Below, piece after piece: positions 35,642 to 45,335 of a stretch of DNA of 64,000 nucleotides. The position numbers and the translations under genes are program-made. The notes beneath the pieces were generated by a model, which saw only the letters and a list, made by a program, of their open reading frames with translations, was not told where the DNA came from and searched no databases. Numbering within the stretch: the stretch's first letter is position 1; the number at the start of each line of letters is the position of its first letter. Source of the stretch: Micavibrio sp. (GTDB lineage Bacteria; Pseudomonadota; Alphaproteobacteria; Micavibrionales; Micavibrionaceae); contig JAPJQV010000009.1 in NCBI GenBank assembly GCA_030824965.1, positions 1 through 64,000 of the forward strand, in the 5' to 3' direction.

Positions 35642-36757
35642 TCATTTATAGACCGGAACTGCCATTTTGCGGGATTCAAAAATCCGGAGTAGATGTTTTT
35701 TTCCCGGCCTCTCGATATATAGATGAACTAATGTAGCCAAGGCCAATGATAGACTGACCTGGCTTAACAAAATGAACAAATTTGGATAGGGCAGGCCTAA
35801 AGCGAATATGGACTGTTTGATTAGATAATGCAGCCAAGAAATAAGCCCATGCACCAGGTAAAGCGAATAGGAAAGCTCGCCGGTCAGATAAACGGGACGC
35901 CAACTGAGCATTTTTGCGACGGGTGATACATCGTCGGCCAAAGATAGAAGAAGAAAAGGAACCAGCGCGACGAAGAAAATATCCCCATCGTCTATGAACA
36001 GAAACGCCACCATAAGCGTGGCAATTATAAGCGAAAAATAGCGGCCATTTCTAATGGCCAAAAAAATATTTCTTTTGTAGAAACGATAGGTAATCAACCC
36101 AATTGTAAATTCTGTAATACAGCGAATAAGCGGAGCGTAATTTTTGCCGTCACTCATATCTAACATGCCGCGAGATGTAACAATACCGGTAATCTCATGC
36201 GGCAGTATGCAAATTGAAATTAAAATCAATGCGCATAGCAAGAGCGTAAGTAATGCTGAACTGCGCGACCCAAAAAGCGTCACGGGAAGTAAGAGCGGTA
36301 GCAAGAAATAGGCTGCCCACTCGGTGCTGATTGACCATGCAGGTCCGATATAGCTGTCGGATAACCCCCATGCCTGAATACTGAGGACATTTGCTGTTAG
36401 GTCAAAAGGGGTAGAAGAAACGTTTTTAGGCACTTCGTCGAGGATGACGGAAAAGAAGAAGATAAAAACTAATGTCATGAAAATATAAACGGGGTAAATT
36501 CGTGCGATACGCTTTGCGATAAATTTTTTGTAATTCCCGCTGTCGAATCCGTCGATAAAATAGCCGCCATAGACCATGGCCATGACGAAGCCGCTTAAGA
36601 TAAAAAATAAGTCGACGGCCAGATAACCGTGATGGGCAAAGGCGGCAAATAAATCCGGCAATATTCCGGCAAAACCGAAGTGATAAAGCATTACATAGAT
36701 ACAAGCCACGCCCCGAATGCCCGTAAGCGCACGGATTTCACCGTTTTGATTGGCCAT
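35642..36757 (-). CDS. Acyltransferase-3 family membrane protein
   Basis: The ATG at 36757 has a ribosome site (GGGGG) about 8 nt upstream and places the family motif at the start (ALTGIRGVACIYVMLYHFG), giving 371 aa; a longer frame to 36820 is unlikely. About ten helices follow, with GYLAVDLFFILSGFVMAMVY and WSISTEWAAYFLLP. It is a paralogue of 28689-29822. It faces the convergent acyltransferase at 34653 and is divergent from the glycosyltransferase at 36887. Role: acylation of the exopolysaccharide or its precursor. Confidence 0.9.
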   Translation of the reverse strand: MANQNGEIRALTGIRGVACIYVMLYHFGFAGILPDLFAAFAHHGYLAVDLFFILSGFVMAMVYGGYFIDGFDSGNYKKFIAKRIARIYPVYIFMTLVFIFFFSVILDEVPKNVSSTPFDLTANVLSIQAWGLSDSYIGPAWSISTEWAAYFLLPLLLPVTLFGSRSSALLTLLLCALILISICILPHEITGIVTSRGMLDMSDGKNYAPLIRCITEFTIGLITYRFYKRNIFLAIRNGRYFSLIIATLMVAFLFIDDGDIFFVALVPFLLLSLADDVSPVAKMLSWRPVYLTGELSYSLYLVHGLISWLHYLIKQSIFALGLPYPNLFILLSQVSLSLALATLVHLYIERPGKKHLLRIFESRKMAVPVYK

Positions 36758-36886
36758 AAAATTTTTCCCCCAGAAAAAGCAGCTATGAATTTCTTTAATA
36801 AAACCTGCTTCGTTTGGCAATTCCCTATCGCAATGCAGCAGAAATTATCCTATAAAAAGAGGTATTTCCGAAATGGGTAGATCTTT

Positions 36887-38131
36887 TTGAAAATTTTGTA
36901 TTTAAGTGGCTGTTTTCCACTGTTGTCAGAGACTTTTACGATCTATGAGATCGCCGATTTGATCAGATCCGGCGCGGATATCCGTATCGTTTCCATGCAA
37001 TATCCACCCGCTGGTAAATCTGACCTGCCGGAAAAACTCGGTTTTGCCGATAAAATCGCCTATCGCGCTCCTTTGGCCAAATCCCCCATGGCCAAAATCT
37101 TGCGCATCGGAGAATTACTCTTGAAAAGCCCGCGCTTCGGTGATTTTCTGCGCCGCGCCGCGATGTTCTTGTCTTTTCGTAAGGACGCTTCCTTTTCACG
37201 TTACATCCTGCTGGAAACGATCGCCGCGGCGGATTTCGCTGGCTGGAAACCCGATGTCATTCATTGCCATTTCGGGACAAATGGGAGGGTAGGGGTCGAC
37301 CTGAAAAATTACCGTCTAACCGATGCTGCCGTAACGACGATTTTTCATGGCTATGACATCTCGCAACTCCCACGGGAACGCGAAGCCGGATTCTACGACA
37401 CTTTGTTCAAAACTGCCGATCATATTTTTTCGATCAACAAATTCTATCTCGGTAATATGAGGGAATTGAATGCGCCGATGGACCGCGCTTCCGTTTTTCA
37501 CATGAGCGTCGATTGCAAAGAATTTGTTTTCGCGCCGAGAACGTTACCGGCAAACGGCCCAGTCGAGTGTGTGACAATCGGGCGCATGACGGAAAAGAAA
37601 GGGCATATCCACACGATCAACGCTTTTGTGAAAATGATCAGGCAAAGACCCGATCTCGATATCCGCCTTCATATTATCGGCGATGGTCCGCTTTATGAAG
37701 AAATGCGCGCGCTTATTCATTCCTTTAGCGCACAGGATAAGATAATACTCCATGGCGCGTTACAACATGAAGACGTGGTCAGATTTTTAGAGAGGGCGCA
37801 TATTTTCGTACTGCCGAGCGTTACGGCGGCTTCAGGAGATATGGAAGGAATTCCGGTTGTCCTGATGGAAGCCATGGCGATGGGAATTCCCGTGGTTTCT
37901 ACATATCACAGCGGGATTCCCGAGTTGATCGAGGATGGCGTTTCCGGTCTGCTTATTGCCGAAAAAGACGAGTCGGGCCTTGCGGAAAAACTCCTTTATC
38001 TCATAGACAATCCACAAATATGGGGGGCTTTGACATCGGCCGCGCGCCAAAAGGTCGAGGCCGATTTTAATCGTGGGACACAAACACAACTTTTACTGAA
38101 TAAATTTCAAGATATTTTAGAAAAACGATGA
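36887..38131 (+). CDS. Family-4 glycosyltransferase (colanic-acid type)
   Basis: A 414-aa GT-B enzyme. The N-terminal acceptor domain opens KILYLSGCFPLLSETFTIYEI, as in WcaL/AmsK-type exopolysaccharide transferases. The C-terminal donor domain has ECVTIGRMTEKKGHI, HIIGDGPL and the E-x7-E block in VVLMEAMAMGIPVVSTYHSG. It starts with TTG at 36887 (GGGTAG upstream); no better start is seen. It overlaps the next gene by 4 nt and leads a plus-strand operon of transferases and the flippase. Confidence 0.93.
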   Translation: MKILYLSGCFPLLSETFTIYEIADLIRSGADIRIVSMQYPPAGKSDLPEKLGFADKIAYRAPLAKSPMAKILRIGELLLKSPRFGDFLRRAAMFLSFRKDASFSRYILLETIAAADFAGWKPDVIHCHFGTNGRVGVDLKNYRLTDAAVTTIFHGYDISQLPREREAGFYDTLFKTADHIFSINKFYLGNMRELNAPMDRASVFHMSVDCKEFVFAPRTLPANGPVECVTIGRMTEKKGHIHTINAFVKMIRQRPDLDIRLHIIGDGPLYEEMRALIHSFSAQDKIILHGALQHEDVVRFLERAHIFVLPSVTAASGDMEGIPVVLMEAMAMGIPVVSTYHSGIPELIEDGVSGLLIAEKDESGLAEKLLYLIDNPQIWGALTSAARQKVEADFNRGTQTQLLLNKFQDILEKR

Positions 38132-39075
38132 CCAAACCTGACGCTTCCGTAACTGTCCTGATAGCTGCCTATAATGCCGAAGCCTTTATCAGTCGCGCTA
38201 TTGAATCCGCTTTGCTGCAAACATTGCCAGCCGCGGAGATCCTGATTGTGGACGATGCTTCTACAGATGGCACGGCAAATTTTATCGAAAGCCTGGCGGC
38301 GGATAATCCTAAAATCCGGTTGCTGCGGTTGGAAAAAAACGGTGGGCCTTCCGCGGCGCGTAATGCAGGGATTGACGCCGCAATCGGGGATTGGATTGCC
38401 GTTTTAGACGCTGATGATGCGTTCTACCCCGACCGCCTTGCCGATATGGTGCAAACGGGGTTGAACGAGAATGCCGATATCGTTCTCGATAATTTTAGCT
38501 ATTACGATGTAGCTTCGAATAGTATCTGGCCGCCATCGCTAAAGGTATATGACGCGATCGAAACTATTGGTGTTGAGACCTATGTCGAAAAAGCGAGGCC
38601 TTATAATGCTGAAACCGATTACGGTTTGCTTAAGCCGCTATTTAAAAAATCTTTCTTAAACCAGCATAACTTACGTTATCCGGTTTTTTCCCGTCACGGT
38701 GAAGATTTCCTCTTCATGGTAAGCGCACTTTTGGAAAGCGCCAAATGTGTTCTGACCCGTAAGGCCGGATATATCTATACGTCGCGTGCCAGCGGTTTTT
38801 CTCGCACTATTATAAATTACGGCACGATGCAGGAGCATTCACGGCAATTAATGGCTGATCGCAGGGTTGAAGGAAATTCTGTCCTGATCGCAAACTTACA
38901 AGAGCGTATTCGCAGGCTCCAAACACTTACCTATGAAAATAATATTTCGCGCAACCCTAACCCGGTATCTTTTATGCGCTATTTCATGAGCGATAGAATG
39001 TTTAGGAAGTTAATATTCCAAAAAATCAAACGAAAAACAAAACTCACTATTAAGAAAGCCCTGTCCCTTGGATAA
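38128..39075 (+). CDS. Family-2 glycosyltransferase
   Basis: A 315-aa GT-A enzyme: VLIAAYNAE near the N-terminus, DDAST 42-46, NGGPSAARNAGI 71-82 and DADDAFY 94-100 (the DXD metal-sugar site). The C-terminal third, with many basic residues, is typical of the acceptor side of cytoplasmic transferases. ATGA overlap with the upstream transferase and an 8-nt overlap with the flippase gene place it in a tightly coupled operon. Donor and acceptor sugars cannot be deduced. Confidence 0.92.
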   Translation: MTKPDASVTVLIAAYNAEAFISRAIESALLQTLPAAEILIVDDASTDGTANFIESLAADNPKIRLLRLEKNGGPSAARNAGIDAAIGDWIAVLDADDAFYPDRLADMVQTGLNENADIVLDNFSYYDVASNSIWPPSLKVYDAIETIGVETYVEKARPYNAETDYGLLKPLFKKSFLNQHNLRYPVFSRHGEDFLFMVSALLESAKCVLTRKAGYIYTSRASGFSRTIINYGTMQEHSRQLMADRRVEGNSVLIANLQERIRRLQTLTYENNISRNPNPVSFMRYFMSDRMFRKLIFQKIKRKTKLTIKKALSLG

Positions 39076-40618
39076 TCCGACAACCGATAATGACCAACTG
39101 GATAATAAGCCTTTGGATAAGGCCGGATTAAAAACCGCGTCACTGAATGGTGCGGCCATAAACATGATTTCACAAATCGTGAAATTTGGTTTGTTATTCG
39201 TAAATCAGGTCGTTATGGCGCGTTTCCTGTCACCCGAAGATTTCGGTCTGGTGGCGATGGTGGGTCCTGTCATGGCGTTTATTATCATGTTTGCCGATTT
39301 GGGTTTAACCCAAGCTACCATTCAACGCCAGAAAATCACACAGGAAGAACAAAGCTTTCTTTTTTGGACGAATTTCGGCGTAGCCACAACGCTTGCTTTT
39401 ATCGTCATGGCGATCTCGCCTTTGGTCGCTTTATTCTATCATGAACCGCGAGTTCTCTGGATCACCCTGATCATGGGTTCGACGTTGATTATCAGCGGCC
39501 TGACATCGCAGCATATCGCCATTTTTACCCGCAACATGGAATTTAAAAAATTGGTCTTGCTTGATCTCGGGGCGCTTGTTGCAGGATTTACGGCCGGATA
39601 TATCGCCGCTATTATGGGCATGGATTACTGGTCGCTGGTTGTTATTCACGTTACCATTTACCTGACGAATTTGGTAACGACATGGGTTTTTTCGACATGG
39701 CGGCCCAGCAAGCCTTCGCTTCCGCCACTCTGGCGGGAATTGCTCGGCTTCGGCGGCAATTTGTCCGGCTTCAACTTCGTTAATTATTTTTCCCGCAATC
39801 TCGATAATATTCTGATCGGGCGTGTCAATGGTGAAGCGGCTCTTGGTCTCTATGACCGCGCCTATAAACTTTTGCTGATGCCGCTGACACAGATTACCCA
39901 GCCATTCTCGCGCATTGCCTTGCCGCTTTTGTCACGTACTTTGCAGGAACCAGAGACATATAAAAAAGCCTATCTGCGCATGGTAGAGGTTATCATGCTG
40001 ATAACCTATCCGGGTGTTTTATACGCGGTTGTCGACCACGACAATTTGATTGTCACGGTTCTCGGCGAACGCTGGAAGGAAGTCGGACCGATATTCGCCA
40101 TTCTGGGCGTAGGTTCATTTTTTGCAGCCCTCAGTCACTCGACAGGCTGGCTTTTTGTCTCGCAAAACCGCACGCGCGAAATGCGAAACTGGGGCGTGTT
40201 CAGTTCGGCTTTGTTTATTTCGTCCTTCTTTGCCGGACTTCCATGGGGGCCGCTCGGTGTTGCGGCTTGTTATGTAGGAATCGGATTTGTTCAAGCTCCG
40301 ATCCTTTGGTGGGCTTCGACCCGCAGCGGCCCGGTAAAGTTCAGCGACATGATAAAAACTTTCATACCTTATGTCGTGGCTTTAGCCGTGACAGGGATCT
40401 GCATTTACCTGATGGCAAATTTCGTCCTGCCGCGGGGGCTTTTGGCAATCTTCATTCTATTGCCGTTTTCTTATCTGGTTTTTGGCGGTGTATTCATGTT
40501 GATGCCTTCAGGCCGCCGCATCATCAACGAATTATATAAACATGCGATGTCGATGTTTGCGCCGTTTCTGGCCCGGTATCTACCGCGTAAAGATAAAGTC
40601 GAAGACGGAGTTATATAG
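39068..40618 (+). CDS. Wzx-type polysaccharide flippase (MOP superfamily)
   Basis: A 516-aa protein with about 12-14 membrane helices. It opens GAAINMISQIVKFGLLFVNQVVMARFLSPEDFGLVAMV, the pattern of the WzxC/TuaB polysaccharide transporter family. It should flip the undecaprenyl-diphosphate-linked repeat unit to the periplasm for the Wzy-like polymerase. It starts with TTG at 39068 within the preceding gene, and its stop abuts the ATG of the next transferase (TAGATG), so expression is coupled on both sides. Confidence 0.93.
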   Translation: MDNPTTDNDQLDNKPLDKAGLKTASLNGAAINMISQIVKFGLLFVNQVVMARFLSPEDFGLVAMVGPVMAFIIMFADLGLTQATIQRQKITQEEQSFLFWTNFGVATTLAFIVMAISPLVALFYHEPRVLWITLIMGSTLIISGLTSQHIAIFTRNMEFKKLVLLDLGALVAGFTAGYIAAIMGMDYWSLVVIHVTIYLTNLVTTWVFSTWRPSKPSLPPLWRELLGFGGNLSGFNFVNYFSRNLDNILIGRVNGEAALGLYDRAYKLLLMPLTQITQPFSRIALPLLSRTLQEPETYKKAYLRMVEVIMLITYPGVLYAVVDHDNLIVTVLGERWKEVGPIFAILGVGSFFAALSHSTGWLFVSQNRTREMRNWGVFSSALFISSFFAGLPWGPLGVAACYVGIGFVQAPILWWASTRSGPVKFSDMIKTFIPYVVALAVTGICIYLMANFVLPRGLLAIFILLPFSYLVFGGVFMLMPSGRRIINELYKHAMSMFAPFLARYLPRKDKVEDGVI

Positions 40619-41560
40619 ATGCCTGAAATTTCAGTAATCGTGCCAAGTTATAATGACGAAGAAGGAATTACGGTTTTGCTCGACGCTTTGAACGCGCAGA
40701 CGGTTGATCCTTCTCGTGTCGAATATATCATTGTCAATAATAACAGTAAGGATAGAACGCGCGAGGTAATTGCCGACTATGCCAGGACCGCAAAAATCAA
40801 TATCGTCAGTATAGACGAGAATGATATTCAGGGATCTTATGCGGCCCGCAATAAGGGCATCCGCGCTTCCAAAGGGGAAATTCTGATCTTCACTGATGCC
40901 GATTGCGTGCCTGCACCCGACTGGATCGAAAAAATGCTGCCGGGCTTCGACGATCCTCAAATCGGTGCGGTCGGCGGCGCGATCAATGGTTTTCCCGGCG
41001 AGACATTGATCGAACAATTCTCCCTGCGCCGTCGAATTCTGGCGCAGGATTACATGATGAACCATCCCTATATGCCGTTTTGCCAGACCGCGAATTTAGG
41101 TTTTCGCAAGGACGTCTTCCGCAAGGCGGGGTTATTTCGTTCAGGGCTTAAAACCGCAGGCGATGCCGATATGAACTGGCGCATGCAAAAAGACACTGAC
41201 TACAAACTTGTCTATCGTCCTGAGTCGGCTATTCTCCATCGTCACCGCACGAATTTTGCTGATCTCTATGAACAATTTGAACGTTATGGCCGCTCGGTTG
41301 TATATTTGAAACAGCTTTATAGCTGGGATGCGCCGCGCGAACCTCGGCTTATCTGGTATATTCGCAAAATGATTGTCTGGGCTTTTATCAAATATCCTGT
41401 TCTTTTGACAAAATATCTGCTCAATAAAATCCCAAAAATCGAAGTCTATGAAGAGCCGATCCTTATTTTTATCAAATGGTGCAGCTATCACGGCACGAAT
41501 AAAGCCAAGCGTATGGGTCCGCTAACTCAAAATCTTGAGATTGAATATTTAAGCGCATGA
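40619..41560 (+). CDS. Family-2 glycosyltransferase
   Basis: A 313-aa GT-A enzyme: ISVIVPSYNDEEGI at 4-17, NNNSKD 40-45, GSYAARNKGIRASKGEIL 72-89 and TDADC 92-96. The helical C-terminus (RHRTNFADLYEQFERYGRSVVYL, then a basic hydrophobic stretch) may associate with the membrane, as in exopolysaccharide GT2 enzymes. It begins immediately after the flippase stop and overlaps the next gene by 4 nt. Confidence 0.92.
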   Translation: MPEISVIVPSYNDEEGITVLLDALNAQTVDPSRVEYIIVNNNSKDRTREVIADYARTAKINIVSIDENDIQGSYAARNKGIRASKGEILIFTDADCVPAPDWIEKMLPGFDDPQIGAVGGAINGFPGETLIEQFSLRRRILAQDYMMNHPYMPFCQTANLGFRKDVFRKAGLFRSGLKTAGDADMNWRMQKDTDYKLVYRPESAILHRHRTNFADLYEQFERYGRSVVYLKQLYSWDAPREPRLIWYIRKMIVWAFIKYPVLLTKYLLNKIPKIEVYEEPILIFIKWCSYHGTNKAKRMGPLTQNLEIEYLSA

Positions 41561-42444
41561 GCGAAGGTTTCCTGACCATCGCCTATGGCGCAAAAGAATA
41601 TATCCGCATGGCCCGCGCCCTGGCGCTTTCCTATCAGCGTTTTAATCCGTCGCGGCCAATTGCCGTTGTAACGGATGAGAGAAATATTAAAAACCTTAGG
41701 GATTTTTTCGATATCGTCATTCCGCTTAAAAGCGAATACGGCAACGGCGTCGTACAAAAGCTGCACATGGATTTATACTCGCCGTTTGAAAAAACGGTAT
41801 TTATCGACTCCGATTGTCTTTTTTATAAAGATCCGCAGCTTGTCTGGAACAGCTATAATCAGGGTGATTTCAGTATGCGCGGCTGGCGCTATCTGACCGG
41901 CTATAGCGAATACGAACAAAAAGACCCGTATCTATTTCTGGATAATGTCGGGGCCACATTGCGAAAACGCGGCCTCTCGCGTTTTCCGCATTTCAATAGC
42001 GGGGTTATGGGCTTTGCAAAGAATTCAAAAGTTTTCGAGCTTTCGCGCGAGATTTACCGGGACGCAGGAGGTCTCGGTTTTACAAAGTTTAAAAACGCGC
42101 CGTTGGCGGATGAGCCTGTTTTTGCCCTTGCCATGGAGCAATTGAGCGTTGAATTAATGCCTTGGGATAATGTGAACGGGCAGGAGACCGCTATCGGCAT
42201 GGACGATTGTTACGGCATCAATATCATTGAAGGTAAAAGCAAATTTATAAAGAACGGCGTCGAGGTCGAGCCGGCCGTCATCCATTTTAATTCCGGCGGC
42301 ATCAACGTCAAATCCTATTTCCGCGATATCTGCCGCCTTGAGGCCCGGCTCCTGAAGTTGCCGATTCCTGCCTATATATGGGCGAACGTTATCTATCGGT
42401 CTTTATTGATTAAGTTTCGCAATTTGAAGAATAAACTTAAGTAA
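41557..42444 (+). CDS. Putative GT-A glycosyltransferase (GT8-like)
   Basis: A 295-aa protein I assign only to a fold. It opens FLTIAYGAKEYIRMARALALSYQR and has VVTD, then KLHMDLYSPFEKTVFIDSDCLFYKDP with the DSD motif at 84-86. FNSGVMGF later is like the second conserved block of nucleotide-diphospho-sugar transferases related to GT8. The layout fits a soluble transferase. It ends the plus-strand operon and overlaps the convergent GT14 gene by 8 nt at the 3' ends. Confidence 0.7.
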   Translation: MSEGFLTIAYGAKEYIRMARALALSYQRFNPSRPIAVVTDERNIKNLRDFFDIVIPLKSEYGNGVVQKLHMDLYSPFEKTVFIDSDCLFYKDPQLVWNSYNQGDFSMRGWRYLTGYSEYEQKDPYLFLDNVGATLRKRGLSRFPHFNSGVMGFAKNSKVFELSREIYRDAGGLGFTKFKNAPLADEPVFALAMEQLSVELMPWDNVNGQETAIGMDDCYGINIIEGKSKFIKNGVEVEPAVIHFNSGGINVKSYFRDICRLEARLLKLPIPAYIWANVIYRSLLIKFRNLKNKLK

Positions 42445-43342
42445 TCCATTTGCCTGAAAACGGCGCGGCGTCGAAATCGAAATCGGCGCGGTCTTCTCTG
42501 CTATCGATCAGATCAATCAAGCGCGCGGATTTTTCGCTGTCGAATTTCCGGGCGTACCGGCAGCTTGTCTGTTTTAAATTGTCCCAGTCGCGCTCATCGA
42601 GGACGCTCGGATGTTCGCGCTCGGCTGTCCAGTCGGCATAATGCGACCGGTCGGCAATTTTATTGGTGCCGATATTCTTCACCAGAGTCTGAAAGAAAAT
42701 CTCGTCACCGCCCCATGTCAAACGAAAACGGTTATAAAATCTTCGGCCTTTGCCTGTTTTCAGGAAAGCGAGAATTTTATGCGCCGTATCGCGGCTCAGG
42801 CAAACCCAGTTCGACCCGCGATAGGCGGTATAGCCGGCCAGAAACTTGCGATTTGGCGCGTATCTGTTCAGGATTTGTTTAAACCGCGTCACATAATGCC
42901 CGGCCCGTTTCGGCAGCATCGCCAGAAAATCCACGAAATGATAATTGTATAGATTGAATGAAAAAGACGCGCCGTCCGATAATTCGTAATAATTCATAAA
43001 GTCGGTGTCGGGCCGCGCCGCATGAAATTCCAGAATTTTTTCCACTCCATGCAGGGGATAATCGCGGCCTGACATGAATTGATACGCATCATAATCGCCA
43101 TGACCTGCGGCGAATTCTAAAATGTTGAGCATGGATCGGATCTGGCTGAACCCGCCGTGATTGACCTTGATGCGCTTATCCAAAAATACGACATTGCCGC
43201 TAATGGCATACTTGAACTCTTCGATATTTTTCTTCGCATCGACATGAATAAAAATCGCCGTATCCGGTGACCGGAGTTTCTCAATCGCGCGCGCCGCCAT
43301 ATCGGGTTTTTCATGCAGCAGGAAAAGATAAGCAATTTTCAT
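42437..43342 (-). CDS. Family-14 glycosyltransferase (Branch domain)
   Basis: The ATG at 43342 overlaps the upstream stop (ATGA), giving a 301-aa protein starting KIAYLFLLHEKPD; a longer frame is discarded. The Branch-domain pattern is visible: IFIHVDAKKNIEEF, VNHGGFSQI, YDAYQFMSGRDYPLHGVEKI and GSNWVCLSRDTA, then WGGDEIFFQTLV. Family-14 members are beta-1,6-GlcNAc- or xylosyl-type transferases; bacterial ones sit in capsule and exopolysaccharide clusters. It is the last gene of the run 47437-42437, each linked by overlap or a gap of a few nt. Confidence 0.9.
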   Translation of the reverse strand: MKIAYLFLLHEKPDMAARAIEKLRSPDTAIFIHVDAKKNIEEFKYAISGNVVFLDKRIKVNHGGFSQIRSMLNILEFAAGHGDYDAYQFMSGRDYPLHGVEKILEFHAARPDTDFMNYYELSDGASFSFNLYNYHFVDFLAMLPKRAGHYVTRFKQILNRYAPNRKFLAGYTAYRGSNWVCLSRDTAHKILAFLKTGKGRRFYNRFRLTWGGDEIFFQTLVKNIGTNKIADRSHYADWTAEREHPSVLDERDWDNLKQTSCRYARKFDSEKSARLIDLIDSREDRADFDFDAAPFSGKWIT

Positions 43343-44265
43343 TTTTGCGCGTAATCCCGGTAGCTTTTGTAAAGGCCGCGGAAGTAGTAGAATTTCCACC
43401 GGGACCAGAAACGGTGCTTGGATCTCGGCATAATGAAGGTCACGGGATAGAAGCAGGCCCAGAAAAAAAGGCGCAGCACGATCTCATATTGAAAAGGAAG
43501 GGCGTCCGGTAAAATCCGCTTATGCGGATTGCCCGGAGATATTACGAAGCGGCCATATCCCAGCCGTTCGGCGCGGCGTATCACCCAGTCTTCATTGACG
43601 GTTGCGTGTTTGATCGTGTGAACGACGACGGCGTCCGCTGTATAATAAACTTTATGTCCGGCTTCGAATGCCCGCTGCGCGAGTTCGGTGTCTTCGCCCA
43701 TGGCATAAAATGCGGCGGGGGTCGGCCCGATTTTTTCATTGAAACGAAATCCTTCATCGAAGATTCTTTTCCGGTATGCCATGTTCGGTCCCCATACCAT
43801 GCCGGGGTCGCAATCGCCGCTTGTTTCCCGCTCATGAATGGCATAAGTCGAGCCGACGGGGATCCACGTTTTTAACTTGGCATCCGGCTCTTTTTCCCAT
43901 TTGCCGATAATGCGCCCTGTGAAGATATCGTAAGAGGCATTGTTATGCGCTGCCGCGATCATGCTTTCCATCCATCTCTCGTCAAGATCGACATCGTCAT
44001 CGGTAAACAGGATTAAATCTTGCATAAGATGCGCAAGGGCGGCGTTTAATGCTTTTGATTTTCCCGGCATTGGCACGTCGATAACTTGTACATTGATTTT
44101 ATCGGCGAAACTTTCGACAACTGCTTTTGTATTGTCCCGGCTGTTATTGTTCATAACGAGTAATCGCCATTGGTCCTTGGGCAAGGTGGATCGGGACAGA
44201 GATTCCAGCGTCCTGCCGATGCGGTCTTCGCTGTTATAGGTCGCGATGACGATATCAATTTTCAT
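43339..44265 (-). CDS. Family-2 glycosyltransferase
   Basis: A 308-aa GT-A enzyme with IDIVIATYNSEDRIGRTLESL at the start, MNNNSRD 38-44, PGKSKALNAAL 67-77 and the metal site TDDDVD 88-93. A conserved GEDTELAQRAFEAGHKVYY block lies about residue 195-215. The C-terminus ends with aromatic-rich, membrane-proximal residues. Both borders overlap neighbouring genes by 4 nt. Sugar specificity is unknown. Confidence 0.92.
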   Translation of the reverse strand: MKIDIVIATYNSEDRIGRTLESLSRSTLPKDQWRLLVMNNNSRDNTKAVVESFADKINVQVIDVPMPGKSKALNAALAHLMQDLILFTDDDVDLDERWMESMIAAAHNNASYDIFTGRIIGKWEKEPDAKLKTWIPVGSTYAIHERETSGDCDPGMVWGPNMAYRKRIFDEGFRFNEKIGPTPAAFYAMGEDTELAQRAFEAGHKVYYTADAVVVHTIKHATVNEDWVIRRAERLGYGRFVISPGNPHKRILPDALPFQYEIVLRLFFWACFYPVTFIMPRSKHRFWSRWKFYYFRGLYKSYRDYAQK

Positions 44266-45335
44266 TTTATCATTGCCTTGTAATAATCTTCGTATCGGCC
44301 GATCATGCGGTTGATCGTAAATTTTTCCTCAAAACTTGCGCGGCAATCATGGCGGGATAATTGTGCTGCCTTGTCGAGAGAAGCGGCCAAAGCGTCAATA
44401 TCGCCCTTTGCAACGGTAACGGCAGTCTTTGCATCCAGGATTTCATCGACCGCGCCGTTTTGATAGGTCGCGACAGGCGTGCCGCAGGCAAGCGCTTCGA
44501 TATAGGTCAGGCCAAAAGGCTCGTCCCAGTGCGGGGTTGCGATCATGACCGATGCGTCGCCAATTTCTCTATTCAGCGTCGCATGGTCGGCAAGACCGCG
44601 ATAGCGAATGGTGTCGTGACCGAGCAGGGGCTTGATCTGCCTTTCAAAATATTCCGCATCGTCGCTGCTGCCGAACAGGTCGAGCGTATAGCCGGCCTTG
44701 ATGGCGGCTTTGATGGCGTCATGCGGCGCTTTATCTTTAGTCAGTCGCCCGTACCATATCGCATGGCGCGGCTTTGCCGTTTTGCTGAATGTCCAGTCGT
44801 CTTCTCTAATTCCGTTATGGATGATGGCAGCGTCGGCAAACCGGTCCCATGCTTTCGCGAGATAGATGGATACCGCGATATAGGCGCTGTTTTTCGCTGC
44901 GGCTTTCACGCCTTGCAATATCTCGCGGAAAATCGGCGTATGCAAAACGGTGACGAGCGGCGCTTTATAACGGGCGGCATCCTGCAAAGGCTTTGCGGCA
45001 ATCGCATTATTATGCACGATATCGAAGTCATGCGCGGCGATATAATCCGTGGCTTTCATATATGATTTTCTACTGGCAAGATTGCGCCACAGCCGGAAAA
45101 ATTTGGCTTTAACGCTTTTTCCGTCAGCCTGTTGAAATCGGCTATGGGAGAAAAGGGAAGTGTCGCGGATTTTAATTAGGGGCAGGGAAGGGTCGGAATC
45201 ACCGCTTGCGAATAATTTTACGTCATGCCCGCGCTCGGCCATCTCCTTGGTCAGCCACCATGTATGCGCTTCAAGTCCACCCTTAAACGGGCGGGAGATA
45301 GGGTGATTGATAGGCGCGATAATGGCGATTTTCAT
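44262..45335 (-). CDS. Family-4 glycosyltransferase
   Basis: A 357-aa GT-B enzyme. N-terminal domain: PINHPISRPFKGGLEAHTWWLTKEMAERGHDVKLFA, the glycine-rich acceptor start. C-terminal donor domain: AIWYGRLTKDKAPHDAIKA, LDLFGSS, and EPFGLTYIEALACGTPVATYQNGAVDEIL, which holds the E-x7-E pair. It overlaps neighbours on both sides by 4 nt. It probably adds one hexose to the lipid-linked repeat unit. Confidence 0.93.
   Translation of the reverse strand: MKIAIIAPINHPISRPFKGGLEAHTWWLTKEMAERGHDVKLFASGDSDPSLPLIKIRDTSLFSHSRFQQADGKSVKAKFFRLWRNLASRKSYMKATDYIAAHDFDIVHNNAIAAKPLQDAARYKAPLVTVLHTPIFREILQGVKAAAKNSAYIAVSIYLAKAWDRFADAAIIHNGIREDDWTFSKTAKPRHAIWYGRLTKDKAPHDAIKAAIKAGYTLDLFGSSDDAEYFERQIKPLLGHDTIRYRGLADHATLNREIGDASVMIATPHWDEPFGLTYIEALACGTPVATYQNGAVDEILDAKTAVTVAKGDIDALAASLDKAAQLSRHDCRASFEEKFTINRMIGRYEDYYKAMIK

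Noticed and set aside
44361..45065. 234-aa frame opposite a family-4 glycosyltransferase
   Set aside because: Antisense shadow; the minus-strand gene has full motifs and overlapping neighbours.
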